In this document: positions 1 to 6,198 of the stretch, piece after piece
Position numbering within the stretch: the first letter of the stretch is position 1
Layout: the number at the start of each line of letters is the position of its first letter
Source of the DNA: Candidatus Competibacteraceae bacterium
Lineage (GTDB): Bacteria; Pseudomonadota; Gammaproteobacteria; Competibacterales; Competibacteraceae
Assembly: GCA_020445005.1 (NCBI GenBank)
Contig: JAGRHM010000112.1
Coordinates: 1-6,198, forward strand
DNA: 6,198 nucleotides
Direction of reading: 5' to 3'
The notes under the pieces: model-generated
Told to the model about the DNA's origin: nothing
Databases searched by the model: none
What the model saw: only the letters and a program-made list of their open reading frames with translations
Program-made: the position numbers and the translations under genes

Positions 1-823
1 GTCGGGTCCAGGGCAGATCGTCAAACCCCGCCAGTCCGGTCTGCTCCGGAAACTGAAGTTGCGCTTCCCGTAGAGCTTCGACCAGTCCCAGCAGGATCAG
101 GCCACTACTTCCCACCAGGGCATCAGGCAATGACGGCCCTTGCACCAGTTCAGCTGCAGCCTTGCGTGCGGCATCGGCTGTTGCGGGCACGGCCTGCGCC
201 AGCGTTTCCAATCCGTGCGTCGCCATCGCCATCACGTAACCCTCCTGTCGTTGCCGACCGGTCGCGCTGGTGGCTCCATAAATGAAGGCAATACGTCGAT
301 AGCCCTGTTCAATGAGATGCACGGTCAACCGGTAGGCGGAATCGGCGTTATCGAGCACGACGGCATCCGCCGTCGTCTCGCGGTCACAACGGTCGACCAG
401 CACTACGGGAAAAGGATAATCCCGTATCCGGAAATTTGCTAAGGTCGGCAACGACGGCGACAGAATGACCCCGCTAACATTTTCATCTCGCATCAGATCG
501 AGATAGAGCGCCTCTTTTTCCGGATCTTCATCAGCGTTGCAGAGAATCACCCGCATCCGGTTCTGGTAAGCCACGTCCTCGACGGCACGGCTGATCTCGG
601 TGAAAAAGGGATTACGGATATCCGAGACAATCAGCCCGATGGTGTCAGTCCGGCGCGAGCGCAACCGCCGCGCCGCCAGATCAGGCCGGTAGTCCAAGGC
701 TTGAACCGCTTCCAGCACCCGTTGACGGGTCGCGTCAGTGACCCCGCTATGTCCTGCCAACACCCGTGACACCGAGGCGACCGATACGCCCGCGCGCTTG
801 GCAACATCCTTGATTTGAGCCAT
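1..823 (-). CDS. LacI/GalR-family transcriptional repressor, C-terminus cut by window edge
   Basis: Reading leftward from the ATG whose complement is at 821-823, the frame is open to base 1 (274 codons, no stop), so the C-terminus lies outside. The N-terminus is a classic LacI helix-turn-helix: MAQIKDVAKRAGVSVASVSR (residues 1-20), then RVLAGHSGVT, and a hinge YRPDLAARRL (45-54) whose Leu54 matches the minor-groove lever Leu56 of LacI. The ligand-binding domain begins at about residue 60 (TIGLIVSDIRNPFF) and includes VSGVILSP, VVLVDR, GYRRIAFIYG and AGFDDLPW, all typical of the periplasmic-binding-protein fold. Family members are about 330-340 aa, so roughly 60 residues are missing. It is transcribed divergently from the porin/ABC operon. 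By family knowledge it should bind palindromes in the intergenic region and release them, or bind tighter, on sensing a small ligand, probably the transported sugar or a derivative. The effector is not identifiable from sequence. Confidence 0.95.
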   Translation of the reverse strand, partial: MAQIKDVAKRAGVSVASVSRVLAGHSGVTDATRQRVLEAVQALDYRPDLAARRLRSRRTDTIGLIVSDIRNPFFTEISRAVEDVAYQNRMRVILCNADEDPEKEALYLDLMRDENVSGVILSPSLPTLANFRIRDYPFPVVLVDRCDRETTADAVVLDNADSAYRLTVHLIEQGYRRIAFIYGATSATGRQRQEGYVMAMATHGLETLAQAVPATADAARKAAAELVQGPSLPDALVGSSGLILLGLVEALREAQLQFPEQTGLAGFDDLPWTR

Positions 824-830
824 CCAGTTT

Positions 831-835
831 CTCCT
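831..835 (-). promoter_or_regulatory. Ribosome binding site of the LacI-family gene
   Basis: On the minus strand AGGAG lies 7 nt before the ATG at 823. This supports that start. The translated protein then begins exactly at the conserved LacI helix-turn-helix, so no upstream start is needed. Confidence 0.8.
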
Positions 836-847
836 CTTGAAGAATAA

Positions 848-861
848 AGTAAACGATTACA
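848..861. promoter_or_regulatory. LacI-family operator O1, at the repressor's own promoter
   Basis: The sequence AGTAAACGATTACA is a near-palindrome with the central CG characteristic of LacI-family operators. The 13 bases 849-861 are an exact reverse complement of 935-947 in operator O2. O1 covers the predicted start point (about 858) of the repressor transcript, so bound repressor would be expected to limit its own synthesis. The palindrome and the repeat are seen directly; the binding and autoregulation are inferred. Confidence 0.75.
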
Positions 862-864
862 ATC

Positions 865-873
865 ATTATCTCA
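865..873 (-). promoter_or_regulatory. Predicted extended -10 promoter of the LacI-family gene
   Basis: On the minus strand the sequence reads TGAGATAAT: a GATAAT hexamer (5 of 6 to TATAAT) preceded by a TG one base away, the extended -10 signature of sigma-70 promoters. No good TTGACA-like -35 is found 16-18 bp upstream, which fits an extended -10 promoter. The expected start is near 858, inside operator O1, giving a leader of about 35 nt before the ATG. Confidence 0.5.
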
Positions 874-921
874 CGATTACCCGGCTTTTGAGTAGCCGTT
901 AATTAATTTTTCAAAAAATAG

Positions 922-950
922 TTGACAAGAAAAATGTAATCGTTTACAAA
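922..950 (+). promoter_or_regulatory. Predicted sigma-70 promoter of the porin/ABC operon
   Basis: A perfect -35 hexamer TTGACA (922-927) is followed after exactly 17 bp by TACAAA (945-950), a 4-of-6 match to the -10 consensus. The stretch just upstream (about 899-921) is almost all A and T and could act as an UP element. Transcription would start near 957, leaving a leader of about 75 nt. Operator O2 lies in the spacer and overlaps the -10, the standard arrangement for steric repression. Confidence 0.7.
935..948. promoter_or_regulatory. LacI-family operator O2, overlapping the operon promoter
   Basis: TGTAATCGTTTACA is palindromic except for one central pair and carries the LacI-family core TGxAAxCGxTTxCA. 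It repeats operator O1 in inverted orientation (13 bases identical). Its position in the -35/-10 spacer and over the first half of the -10 means a bound repressor would block RNA polymerase. Its centre is 87 bp from that of O1 and 54 bp from that of O3. Confidence 0.8.
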
Positions 951-988
951 TAATACTCATAGAGAGATCGCAACCATTAATAAATATA

Positions 989-1002
989 TGAAAACGATTT
1001 CA
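989..1002. promoter_or_regulatory. LacI-family operator O3, in the porin leader
   Basis: TGAAAACGATTTCA is a 14-bp palindrome with a single mismatched pair and a central CG, fitting the LacI/CcpA-type consensus. It differs from O1 and O2 in the third base of each half-site (TGAAA in place of TGTAA). It lies about 32-45 nt downstream of the predicted start, where bound protein could act as a roadblock or partner O2 in a loop. It could instead be the site of a second LacI-family regulator elsewhere in the genome. Confidence 0.65.
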
Positions 1003-1019
1003 TCACTACCCCCTACCCC

Positions 1020-1024
1020 AAGGA
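1020..1024 (+). promoter_or_regulatory. Ribosome binding site of the porin gene
   Basis: AAGGA lies 7 nt before the ATG at 1032, and the protein starts directly with a signal peptide, so this start is well supported. Confidence 0.75.
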
Positions 1025-1031
1025 TTCAATC

Positions 1032-2093
1032 ATGAAAACAACCGCACTTTCCCTAGCCGTCGCCGCTGCTCTAACCACGCCATGGGTTGCCCACGCCGAC
1101 ACTGTTCTCTACGGCGAAGCCAAGGTTTCAGTGGATTACATCGACAACAACCGTGACGACAACTCCTACTGGGATGTCGTCAATAACGGCTCCAAACTGG
1201 GTATCCGCGGCAGCGAGGACTTGGGAGGCAGCTTGAGCGCCTTCTATCAGTACGACTTCAGCGTGGATATGACCGAAGGCGGCAATTTCGCTGGCCTCAA
1301 TCAGAAGTTTGTCGGTCTCAAGGGTGGTTTTGGAGCGGTGACCCTGGGCACCCAGGACACCCCGTACTGGAAAGTGCTTAACGTGGTTGATATCTGGAAT
1401 AGTTCCAAGATGTTTGATGGCACGGTCTATCTGGGTTCCGGGGTCGACCGCCGAACGTCCGATAACGGCGCCTTGAGCACCCTGGCGAACAGCATCGATT
1501 ACCAGACGCCAATCTTCAATGGCTTCAGCGCCGAAGCCCTGTTCGTGCTGGATGGCCGCATCAACACCCCACAAGGCTTTTCCGACGGCGTCGACATCTG
1601 GAACATCAACCTTAAATACAGTCAAGGTCCGTACTTTGCGGGACTGACCTACATCAAGCTCAACGGCGATAGCCACGTGGACATTGGCAACAACCAGACG
1701 GTTGATCTCGATGTGAGCAACTGGGGCTTGGGTCTCGGCTACAAGACCGCTGTGTGGTTGGTGGGCGCGATTTACGAGCAGGGTGACTTCACCGACGTCA
1801 ATGCGCAGCGTCAATACTATGAAGACGGCATCCCGCTCTCCACCGGATCGGACGCCAAAAGCTGGTTTCTCACCGGCCAGTATACCTTCGGCAACAGCAC
1901 GGTCCGGGCGGCCTATGGCCAGACCGATACCGGCATCGATGGCGAAGACAAGATCGATAATTACCGGCTCGGCTACCAGTACAACTTCAGCCAGCGGACC
2001 TTGCTCTGGGCCGAGTACATCGGGCGCGATGCCGACACGCTGCTCTACGGCGATCAGAACGTGGTGTCCATCGGCACTAAGGTCTTGTTCTGA
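1032..2093 (+). CDS. Outer-membrane general porin (Gram-negative trimeric porin family)
   Basis: This 353-residue protein forms a channel for small hydrophilic solutes in the outer membrane. Residues 1-22 are a Sec signal peptide: Lys2, a hydrophobic core LSLAVAAAL, and an AHA site before Asp23. The mature part opens with the first strand DTVLYGEAKVSVDY, followed by GSKLGIRGSEDLG (53-65) and FVGLKGGFGAVTLGTQ (93-108). The region 109-145 should be the constriction loop L3, and NSIDYQTPIFNGF (153-165) starts the next hairpin. Alternating polar and aromatic strands continue to the end, which is KVLF with the terminal Phe recognised by the BAM assembly machinery. Length and motifs fit 16-stranded porins of beta- and gammaproteobacteria (330-370 aa). 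It is the first gene behind the LacI-controlled promoter, ahead of a sugar-type ABC transporter, so it probably serves as that system's outer-membrane entry pore. It shows no LamB-type features, and specificity cannot be read from sequence. Confidence 0.92.
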   Translation: MKTTALSLAVAAALTTPWVAHADTVLYGEAKVSVDYIDNNRDDNSYWDVVNNGSKLGIRGSEDLGGSLSAFYQYDFSVDMTEGGNFAGLNQKFVGLKGGFGAVTLGTQDTPYWKVLNVVDIWNSSKMFDGTVYLGSGVDRRTSDNGALSTLANSIDYQTPIFNGFSAEALFVLDGRINTPQGFSDGVDIWNINLKYSQGPYFAGLTYIKLNGDSHVDIGNNQTVDLDVSNWGLGLGYKTAVWLVGAIYEQGDFTDVNAQRQYYEDGIPLSTGSDAKSWFLTGQYTFGNSTVRAAYGQTDTGIDGEDKIDNYRLGYQYNFSQRTLLWAEYIGRDADTLLYGDQNVVSIGTKVLF

Positions 2094-2104
2094 CCTCTCT
2101 TAGC

Positions 2105-2136
2105 GGATGCTGCGCCTGAAACGTCCTGCAGCATCC
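2105..2136 (+). other. Intercistronic stem-loop between porin and binding-protein genes
   Basis: GGATGCTGC (2105-2113) and GCAGCATCC (2128-2136) form a perfect 9-bp stem with a 14-nt loop, starting 11 nt after the porin stop codon. The bases after it (CTAATCCCGAAAAATT) hold no run of T, so it is not a standard intrinsic terminator. It may be a partial terminator, or a structure protecting the 3' end of a processed porin mRNA so that porin is made in excess of the ABC components. The structure is visible; its function is inferred. Confidence 0.65.
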
Positions 2137-2176
2137 CTAATCCCGAAAAATTGGTTCTTTGGCATTCACCCCCGTC

Positions 2177-2182
2177 GAGGAG
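2177..2182 (+). promoter_or_regulatory. Ribosome binding site that fixes the start of the binding-protein gene
   Basis: GAGGAG lies 9 nt before the ATG at 2192. The frame is open further upstream to a TTG at 2159, but that codon would put 11 extra residues, including acidic ones, in front of the signal peptide and would place this ribosome binding site inside the gene. The ATG at 2192 is therefore preferred. Confidence 0.8.
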
Positions 2183-2191
2183 CAAAAACTG

Positions 2192-3658
2192 ATGAAAACA
2201 GCGTCCTCAATGATCACGCGGGTTGGGCTGCTCAGCCTGACCCTGGCTGTAACCACCGCGTCAGCCGAATGTAATCCGGACTATCGCGGCATCACTTTGG
2301 ACGTGGGCGCCCGTTCCCGTCCCTTCATCGCCAATGCTATCGCGATGGCTGCCCAAGGCTGGGAGAAACAGACCTGCGGCAAGATCAATCTCCGGGAGTT
2401 TCCGGTCGATCAACTCTACCCTATTTATTTCAACGCCCTGGTGACCGGCGAAGGCAAGTTCGATGTCATCACCTTTGGCCCGTTCTGGACGCCGGACTTT
2501 GCCCCTTATCTCGCCGATATGCCGATGGCCATGCGTGAAACGCCTGCCTGGAATGACATCCTGCCGGTCTACCGCGAGCGGTTGATGATGTGGAAGGGTC
2601 GCTATGTATCGCAAACCATCGATGGCGACCAGCACGTTTTATATTACCGGCTGGATCTGTTTAACGATCCCAAGGAGCAAAAACGCTTCCAGGAGCAGTA
2701 CGGCTACCCCTTGGCCCCACCGGCGACCTGGCGGCAGTACTATCAGATCGCCGAGTTTTTCAACCGGCCCTCCGCCAGCTTATGGGGAACCGCCGAGGCG
2801 TATCGACGCGGCGGCGAGCAATTCTGGTATTTCTTTACCCATGCCGCTGCCTACACCCACCATCCTGATCATCCGGGCGCTATGTTCTTCGATCCCGACA
2901 CCATGGATGCTCAGATCAACAACCCAGGTTGGGTGAAGGCGCTGGAAGATTACATCAACGGTCTCAATGTCGCGCCGCCGGGTGCGCTGGGCTTCACGTC
3001 AGAGGATATTCACAACATCTTCGCCGGCGGTTCGGTGGCGATGAACTTCGACTGGGGCGATACCGGCGTCAACGCCGCCGATCCCAAGACCAGCCTGATT
3101 CCCGGCAAGGTCGGCACCGCGCTGTTGCCCGGCTCCAAGCAGGTCTGGAACGACCAGACTCGACAATGGGATTCCTTTCCGAACATCAGCCGTGCGCCAT
3201 TCCTGGCTTTTGGCGGCTGGCAGGCTGCCGTACCCGCCAACAGTAACCAGATTGAAGCCGCCTGGAACTTTATCGCCTGGCTGTCCAGCCCGGAAGTCAG
3301 CGGCGAGGCGGTGGTCACTCCGCAAGCCGGCATCAACCCCTACCGTCAGAGCCATTTCGACAACCGGGAGCGGTGGCTCCAGTTGTTCACGCCCGAAGAA
3401 GCCCGATTGTATCTGGATGCACAACTGGAAAGCCTGAAGTCGCCCAATGTTGCGCTGGATCTGCGCATCCCCGGCCACTTTGCCTACACCCAGGCCCTGG
3501 AGGTGCAACTGACGCGGGCGCTGAACTTTGAAATCTCGCCCCAGGATGCCCTGAACAACGTGGCCAAAGCCTGGAATGCGTTGACTGACCGCTTCGGACG
3601 CGACGCGCAGCGCGCCGCCTATCGGGCCTCCATGGGTCTGGACCGCGAGGTGAACTGA
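2192..3658 (+). CDS. Periplasmic solute-binding protein, family 1 (MalE-like), probable sugar binder
   Basis: This 488-residue protein should capture a solute, probably a carbohydrate, in the periplasm and hand it to the ABC permease. Residues 1-25 are a Sec signal peptide ([10 protein letters not shown], then a Leu-rich core, ending ASA before Glu26). The residue before Cys27 is Glu, so this is not a lipobox. Family-1 hallmarks are [10 protein letters not shown] (150-159) with PPATW (176-180), [14 protein letters not shown] (277-290), GGWQAAVP (from 341) and the helix FIAWLSSPE (360-368). The protein is rich in Trp and Tyr, as sugar binders often are. Cys27 and Cys62 are its only mature cysteines and could form a disulfide. 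It is longer than typical MalE-like proteins (about 400-430 aa). The stop codon is 1 bp before the ATPase start. Its partners are of ribose (CUT2) type, which usually work with an unrelated RbsB-like protein, so the family mix is unusual. Substrate unknown. Confidence 0.88.
   Translation: MKTASSMITRVGLLSLTLAVTTASAECNPDYRGITLDVGARSRPFIANAIAMAAQGWEKQTCGKINLREFPVDQLYPIYFNALVTGEGKFDVITFGPFWTPDFAPYLADMPMAMRETPAWNDILPVYRERLMMWKGRYVSQTIDGDQHVLYYRLDLFNDPKEQKRFQEQYGYPLAPPATWRQYYQIAEFFNRPSASLWGTAEAYRRGGEQFWYFFTHAAAYTHHPDHPGAMFFDPDTMDAQINNPGWVKALEDYINGLNVAPPGALGFTSEDIHNIFAGGSVAMNFDWGDTGVNAADPKTSLIPGKVGTALLPGSKQVWNDQTRQWDSFPNISRAPFLAFGGWQAAVPANSNQIEAAWNFIAWLSSPEVSGEAVVTPQAGINPYRQSHFDNRERWLQLFTPEEARLYLDAQLESLKSPNVALDLRIPGHFAYTQALEVQLTRALNFEISPQDALNNVAKAWNALTDRFGRDAQRAAYRASMGLDREVN
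3647..3653 (+). promoter_or_regulatory. Ribosome binding site of the ABC ATPase gene, inside the end of the upstream gene
   Basis: GAGGTGA, fully complementary to the usual 16S rRNA tail, lies within the last codons of the binding-protein gene, 6 nt before the ATG at 3660. The stop of the upstream gene falls between this site and the ATG, so the two genes are likely translationally coupled. Confidence 0.8.
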
Positions 3659-3659
3659 C

Positions 3660-5225
3660 ATGGCCACGACACCTATTTCCCCTTCCACCACCGCGGCCCC
3701 AACTCGAACACCCGCCCTGGACATGCGCGGCATCAGTAAGACCTTTCCTGGCGTCAAGGCGCTTGACAACGTGCAATTGCAAGCCTGGACCGGCGAGATT
3801 CATTCCTTGATGGGCGAAAACGGCGCCGGCAAAAGCACTTTGATGAAAATTCTGTCGGGCGCGTACACCGCCGATCCCGGTGGCGAGATTCGCATCGACG
3901 GCCAGCCGGTCGCTATCACCGGCCCGAAAGCGGCCCGTGCGGCGGGCATCGCCATCATCTACCAGGAACTGAGCCTGGCCCCTAATCTGACGGTAGCCGA
4001 GAACATCTATCTCGGTAATGAGCCGACGCGCGCCGGCTTTCTGGCCGACCGGGGGACCATGCGCCGGGAGACCGCCAAAGTGCTGGAGCGGCTCGGCGCA
4101 GAGTTCGGCCCCGAGACCCTGGTGAATACGCTGTCCATCGCCGAACAGCAACAGGTGGAAATCGCCCGCGCCCTGCATCAGAAAAGCCATATCCTGATCA
4201 TGGACGAACCGACCACCGCCCTGTCCACCCGCGAAACCGACCGCCTGTTTGATCTGATTAAGCGGTTGCGGGATGAAGGCATCGCCATTATTTACATCAG
4301 TCACCGCATGGCGGAAATCTACGAGTTGTCGGATCGGGTCAGCGTACTGCGCGATGGCAGCTATGTCGGCACCCTGGAGCGCGCCGAAATTTCCGCCGAA
4401 CGCTTGGTGCAGATGATGGTGGGACGCCCGCTCTCCAATCTGTTCGATAAGCATAGCCATGCTACGAATCGAGTGGTGCTGGAAGTCAAGGCGTTGACTG
4501 ACGGCGGTCGGCGCGTGAAGCCCTGCAGTTTTACCCTTCATGCAGGCGAGGTGCTCGGTCTGGCCGGCTTGGTCGGCGCCGGTCGCAGTGAATTGGCGCG
4601 GCTGATTTTCGGCGCCGATCGCGCTACGGGCGGCGGGGTCTGGCTGGAAAGGCAACGCCAGACCCTTCGTAAGCCGCTGGACGCCATCAATAACGGCATT
4701 GCCTACCTGACCGAAGACCGCAAGGCGCAAGGTCTGTTTCTCGACATGAGTGTGCGCGAGAACATCACCATCAGCGTTCTGGGTCGGGACGCCTTGGTCG
4801 GCGGGTTGCTGAATCGGGCGGCTATGGCGCGACTGACCGCGGGTTCCATTGCAGATTTGCGGGTCCGGGTCGCCGGGCCTTTCGTCACCGCGGGTGCGCT
4901 GTCGGGCGGCAATCAGCAAAAGCTGTTGATTGCCCGCTGGATCGCCATTCACCCGAAAGTCCTGATTCTCGATGAACCCACTAAAGGCGTCGACATCGGT
5001 GCCAAGGCCGAGATCTATCGAATCATCAGCGAACTGGCCGCTAAGGGTGTGGCGATTCTAGTGATTTCCAGCGAACTGCCCGAAGTGATTGGCATCAGCG
5101 ACCGCATCCTCGTGATGCGTGAAGGCGAAATTGTCGGCGAACTCGGCGGTTCCGACGGCGAGGAACCCACTCAGGAAAACATCATGGCCCTGGCGACAGG
5201 CACAACCGAGATGGTGCAATCATGA
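3660..5225 (+). CDS. Sugar ABC transporter double-ATPase (RbsA/MglA/XylG type, CUT2)
   Basis: This 521-residue protein is the cytoplasmic energy subunit of a CUT2 sugar importer and carries two fused ATPase domains. Domain 1 has Walker [10 protein letters not shown] (52-60), Q-loop Gln102, a variant signature LSIAEQQQ (158-165), Walker [12 protein letters not shown] (178-188) and the switch His in SHR (214-216). Domain 2 starts near residue 272 and has a degenerate Walker [10 protein letters not shown] (303-311, Arg in place of the catalytic Lys), signature LSGGNQQK (414-421), Walker [13 protein letters not shown] (434-445) and SSE where the switch His would be. This asymmetry is normal in RbsA and MglA and leaves one fully competent ATP site, formed by Walker A 1 and signature 2. 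Length fits the family (about 500 aa). The first 20 residues are a Pro/Thr/Ala-rich tail. Its end overlaps the permease start by 4 bp (ATGA). No rbsA symbol is given because the substrate is not established. Confidence 0.95.
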   Translation: MATTPISPSTTAAPTRTPALDMRGISKTFPGVKALDNVQLQAWTGEIHSLMGENGAGKSTLMKILSGAYTADPGGEIRIDGQPVAITGPKAARAAGIAIIYQELSLAPNLTVAENIYLGNEPTRAGFLADRGTMRRETAKVLERLGAEFGPETLVNTLSIAEQQQVEIARALHQKSHILIMDEPTTALSTRETDRLFDLIKRLRDEGIAIIYISHRMAEIYELSDRVSVLRDGSYVGTLERAEISAERLVQMMVGRPLSNLFDKHSHATNRVVLEVKALTDGGRRVKPCSFTLHAGEVLGLAGLVGAGRSELARLIFGADRATGGGVWLERQRQTLRKPLDAINNGIAYLTEDRKAQGLFLDMSVRENITISVLGRDALVGGLLNRAAMARLTAGSIADLRVRVAGPFVTAGALSGGNQQKLLIARWIAIHPKVLILDEPTKGVDIGAKAEIYRIISELAAKGVAILVISSELPEVIGISDRILVMREGEIVGELGGSDGEEPTQENIMALATGTTEMVQS

Positions 5226-6198
5226 ACTCAACTGCGACCCTGACTGCAAAAACCTTTGATAAGACTTTTTGGGCGAATCTGATGCAGACGGCGGGCATCC
5301 TGCCGGTGCTGATCGTGATCGCCATCATCTTTGCGATCATCGCCCCCAACTTTCTCACCGAAAATAACCTGCTGAATATTGTCCGCCAGGCGTCGATCAA
5401 CATTGTCCTAGCGACTGGTATGACCGTGGTCATCCTGACCGGCGGTATTGACTTGTCGGTGGGGTCGGTGCTGGCGGTATCGGCCGTCACGGCGATGGTT
5501 GTATCGCTCATGCCCGAACTGGGCTGGGCAGCGGTCCCGGTGGCGCTGCTGGTCGGCTTGGGGCTGGGCGCCATCAACGGCTTACTGGTCGCCTATGCCG
5601 GTCTACCGCCGTTCATCGTCACCCTGGGTTCGATGACCGCCCTGCGCGGACTGGCTTATCTGCTGGCCGGCGGCACCACAGTGATCAACAGTAAGATCGG
5701 CTTTGCCTGGATCGGCAACGCCTATTTGGGGCCACTGCCCTGGATCGTGATTATCGCCTTCCTGGTCATCCTGTTGACCTGGTTTATTCTCCGTCACACC
5801 GTGCTGGGCGTGCATATCTACGGCGTCGGCGGCAATCCCCAAGCCGCGCGGCTCACCGGCATCAAGGTCGGATTGGTGATGCTATTCGTCTATGCCTACA
5901 GCGGCCTGCTGGCCGGTCTGGGCGGGGTGATGACCACCAGCCGCTTGTACAGCGCCAACGGCGTACTCGGCACCGGTTATGAATTGGACGCCATCGCTGC
6001 CGTGATTCTGGGCGGCACCAGCTTCGTTGGCGGTATTGGCACGGTCGTCGGCACGCTGTTTGGCGCACTGATCATCGCTACCCTCAACAACGGCTTAACC
6101 CTGATGAACGTGTCGTTCTTCTGGCAATTGGTCGTCAAGGGTCTGGTCATCATTATCGCCGTAGCCCTTGACAAGTACCGGCGCAAGGGTCCCGGCGC
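5222..6198 (+). CDS. Sugar ABC transporter permease (RbsC type, CUT2), last residues beyond window
   Basis: The ATG at 5222 overlaps the ATPase stop in an ATGA junction, and the frame stays open to the window edge (325 complete codons). The protein is a polytopic inner-membrane permease of the BPD_transp_2 family. After a short hydrophilic N-terminus the first membrane segment is [15 protein letters not shown] (26-40). It is followed by the family motif GGIDLSVGS (74-82), a cytoplasmic coupling segment [14 protein letters not shown] (201-214) that should contact the ATPase, and the strongly conserved stretch [19 protein letters not shown] (257-275). The last hydrophobic segment ([13 protein letters not shown], 304-316) is followed by the basic tail DKYRRK, so at most a few residues should be missing; E. 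coli RbsC has 321. It would normally work as a homodimer. A further operon gene may follow outside the window. No clear ribosome binding site is seen, which fits translational coupling. Confidence 0.94.
   Translation, partial: MNSTATLTAKTFDKTFWANLMQTAGILPVLIVIAIIFAIIAPNFLTENNLLNIVRQASINIVLATGMTVVILTGGIDLSVGSVLAVSAVTAMVVSLMPELGWAAVPVALLVGLGLGAINGLLVAYAGLPPFIVTLGSMTALRGLAYLLAGGTTVINSKIGFAWIGNAYLGPLPWIVIIAFLVILLTWFILRHTVLGVHIYGVGGNPQAARLTGIKVGLVMLFVYAYSGLLAGLGGVMTTSRLYSANGVLGTGYELDAIAAVILGGTSFVGGIGTVVGTLFGALIIATLNNGLTLMNVSFFWQLVVKGLVIIIAVALDKYRRKGPG

Noticed and set aside
140..442. A 100-codon plus-strand open frame inside the left end
   Set aside because: It lies antisense to the LacI-family gene, whose own frame gives a full family match. 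The plus-strand product is Arg/His/Gly-rich with no domain.
869..880. A possible fourth operator (TCTCACGATTAC)
   Set aside because: Only the right half matches the GATTAC half-site. The left half matches poorly, so it is at best a half-site and may be chance.
882..898. A 5-bp inverted repeat (CGGCT/AGCCG) followed by an AT-rich stretch, resembling a small terminator
   Set aside because: The stem is short, the following sequence is TTAATTAATTTTT and not a clean T-run, and it lies upstream of both divergent genes where no transcript is expected to end.
1128..1814. A 228-codon minus-strand open frame across the porin gene
   Set aside because: It is the reverse shadow of the porin coding frame, with no ribosome binding site or recognisable domain.
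2154..2172. A sigma-54-like promoter before the binding-protein gene (TTTGGCATTCACC)
   Set aside because: The -24-like TGGCA is present but there is no TTGC-type -12 element at the right distance.
2159..2191. Upstream TTG start for the binding protein
   Set aside because: It would place an acidic 11-residue extension before the signal peptide. The ATG at 2192 has a well-placed GAGGAG and gives a normal signal peptide.
2999..3769. A 256-codon minus-strand open frame across the binding protein/ATPase junction
   Set aside because: It spans two well-supported plus-strand genes and has no family resemblance; an antisense shadow.
4566..4592. Missing Walker A Lys in the second ATPase domain, as a possible inactivating change
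   Set aside because: Arg at this position (GAGRSE) is normal for domain 2 of RbsA/MglA-type proteins, so it does not indicate decay.
3387..4952. A 521-codon open frame on the minus strand, opposite the end of the binding-protein gene and most of the ATPase gene
   Set aside because: The plus-strand genes here have unmistakable motifs. The antisense translation is low in recognisable structure and rich in Gln, Gly, Arg and His, and is explained by the codon bias of the GC-rich genes opposite.

Overview
This window looks like chromosomal DNA of a Gram-negative bacterium, most likely a gammaproteobacterium. It encodes an outer-membrane porin with a Sec signal peptide and a C-terminal Phe, and it is moderately GC-rich with an AT-rich control region. 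The porin style is reminiscent of environmental gammaproteobacteria such as the Competibacter group, but that placement is a low-confidence guess. I see no tRNA, rRNA, CRISPR, insertion sequence or other mobile element.

Layout: (1) Bases 1-823, minus strand, hold the N-terminal 274 residues of a LacI/GalR-family repressor that runs off the left edge. (2) Bases 824-1031 form a divergent control region with two opposed promoters and three LacI-type operator palindromes. One operator overlaps the predicted repressor start site, one lies in the spacer and -10 of the rightward promoter, and one lies in the leader of the rightward transcript. (3) Bases 1032-2093 encode a general-porin-type beta-barrel. 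(4) Bases 2094-2191 hold a strong 9-bp stem-loop without a U-tract, then the ribosome binding site of the next gene. (5) Bases 2192-3658 encode a large (488 aa) periplasmic solute-binding protein of the MalE-like family 1 type. (6) Bases 3660-5225 encode a double-ATPase of the RbsA/MglA/XylG type. (7) Bases 5222-6198 encode an RbsC-type permease that is almost complete where the window ends.

The four rightward genes read as one transcription unit, porin - binding protein - ATPase - permease. Spacing is tight: 1 bp between binding protein and ATPase, and a 4-bp ATGA overlap between ATPase and permease. Together they would take a sugar-like solute across the outer membrane, capture it in the periplasm and pump it across the inner membrane, under control of the adjacent repressor. 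The substrate cannot be read from the sequence.

The most unusual point is the pairing of a family-1 (MalE-like) binding protein with a CUT2 (ribose-type) ATPase and permease, which classically use a small RbsB-like binding protein. Beyond that this is a recognisable carbohydrate-uptake locus, and I found no convincing sign of a wholly new type of system.
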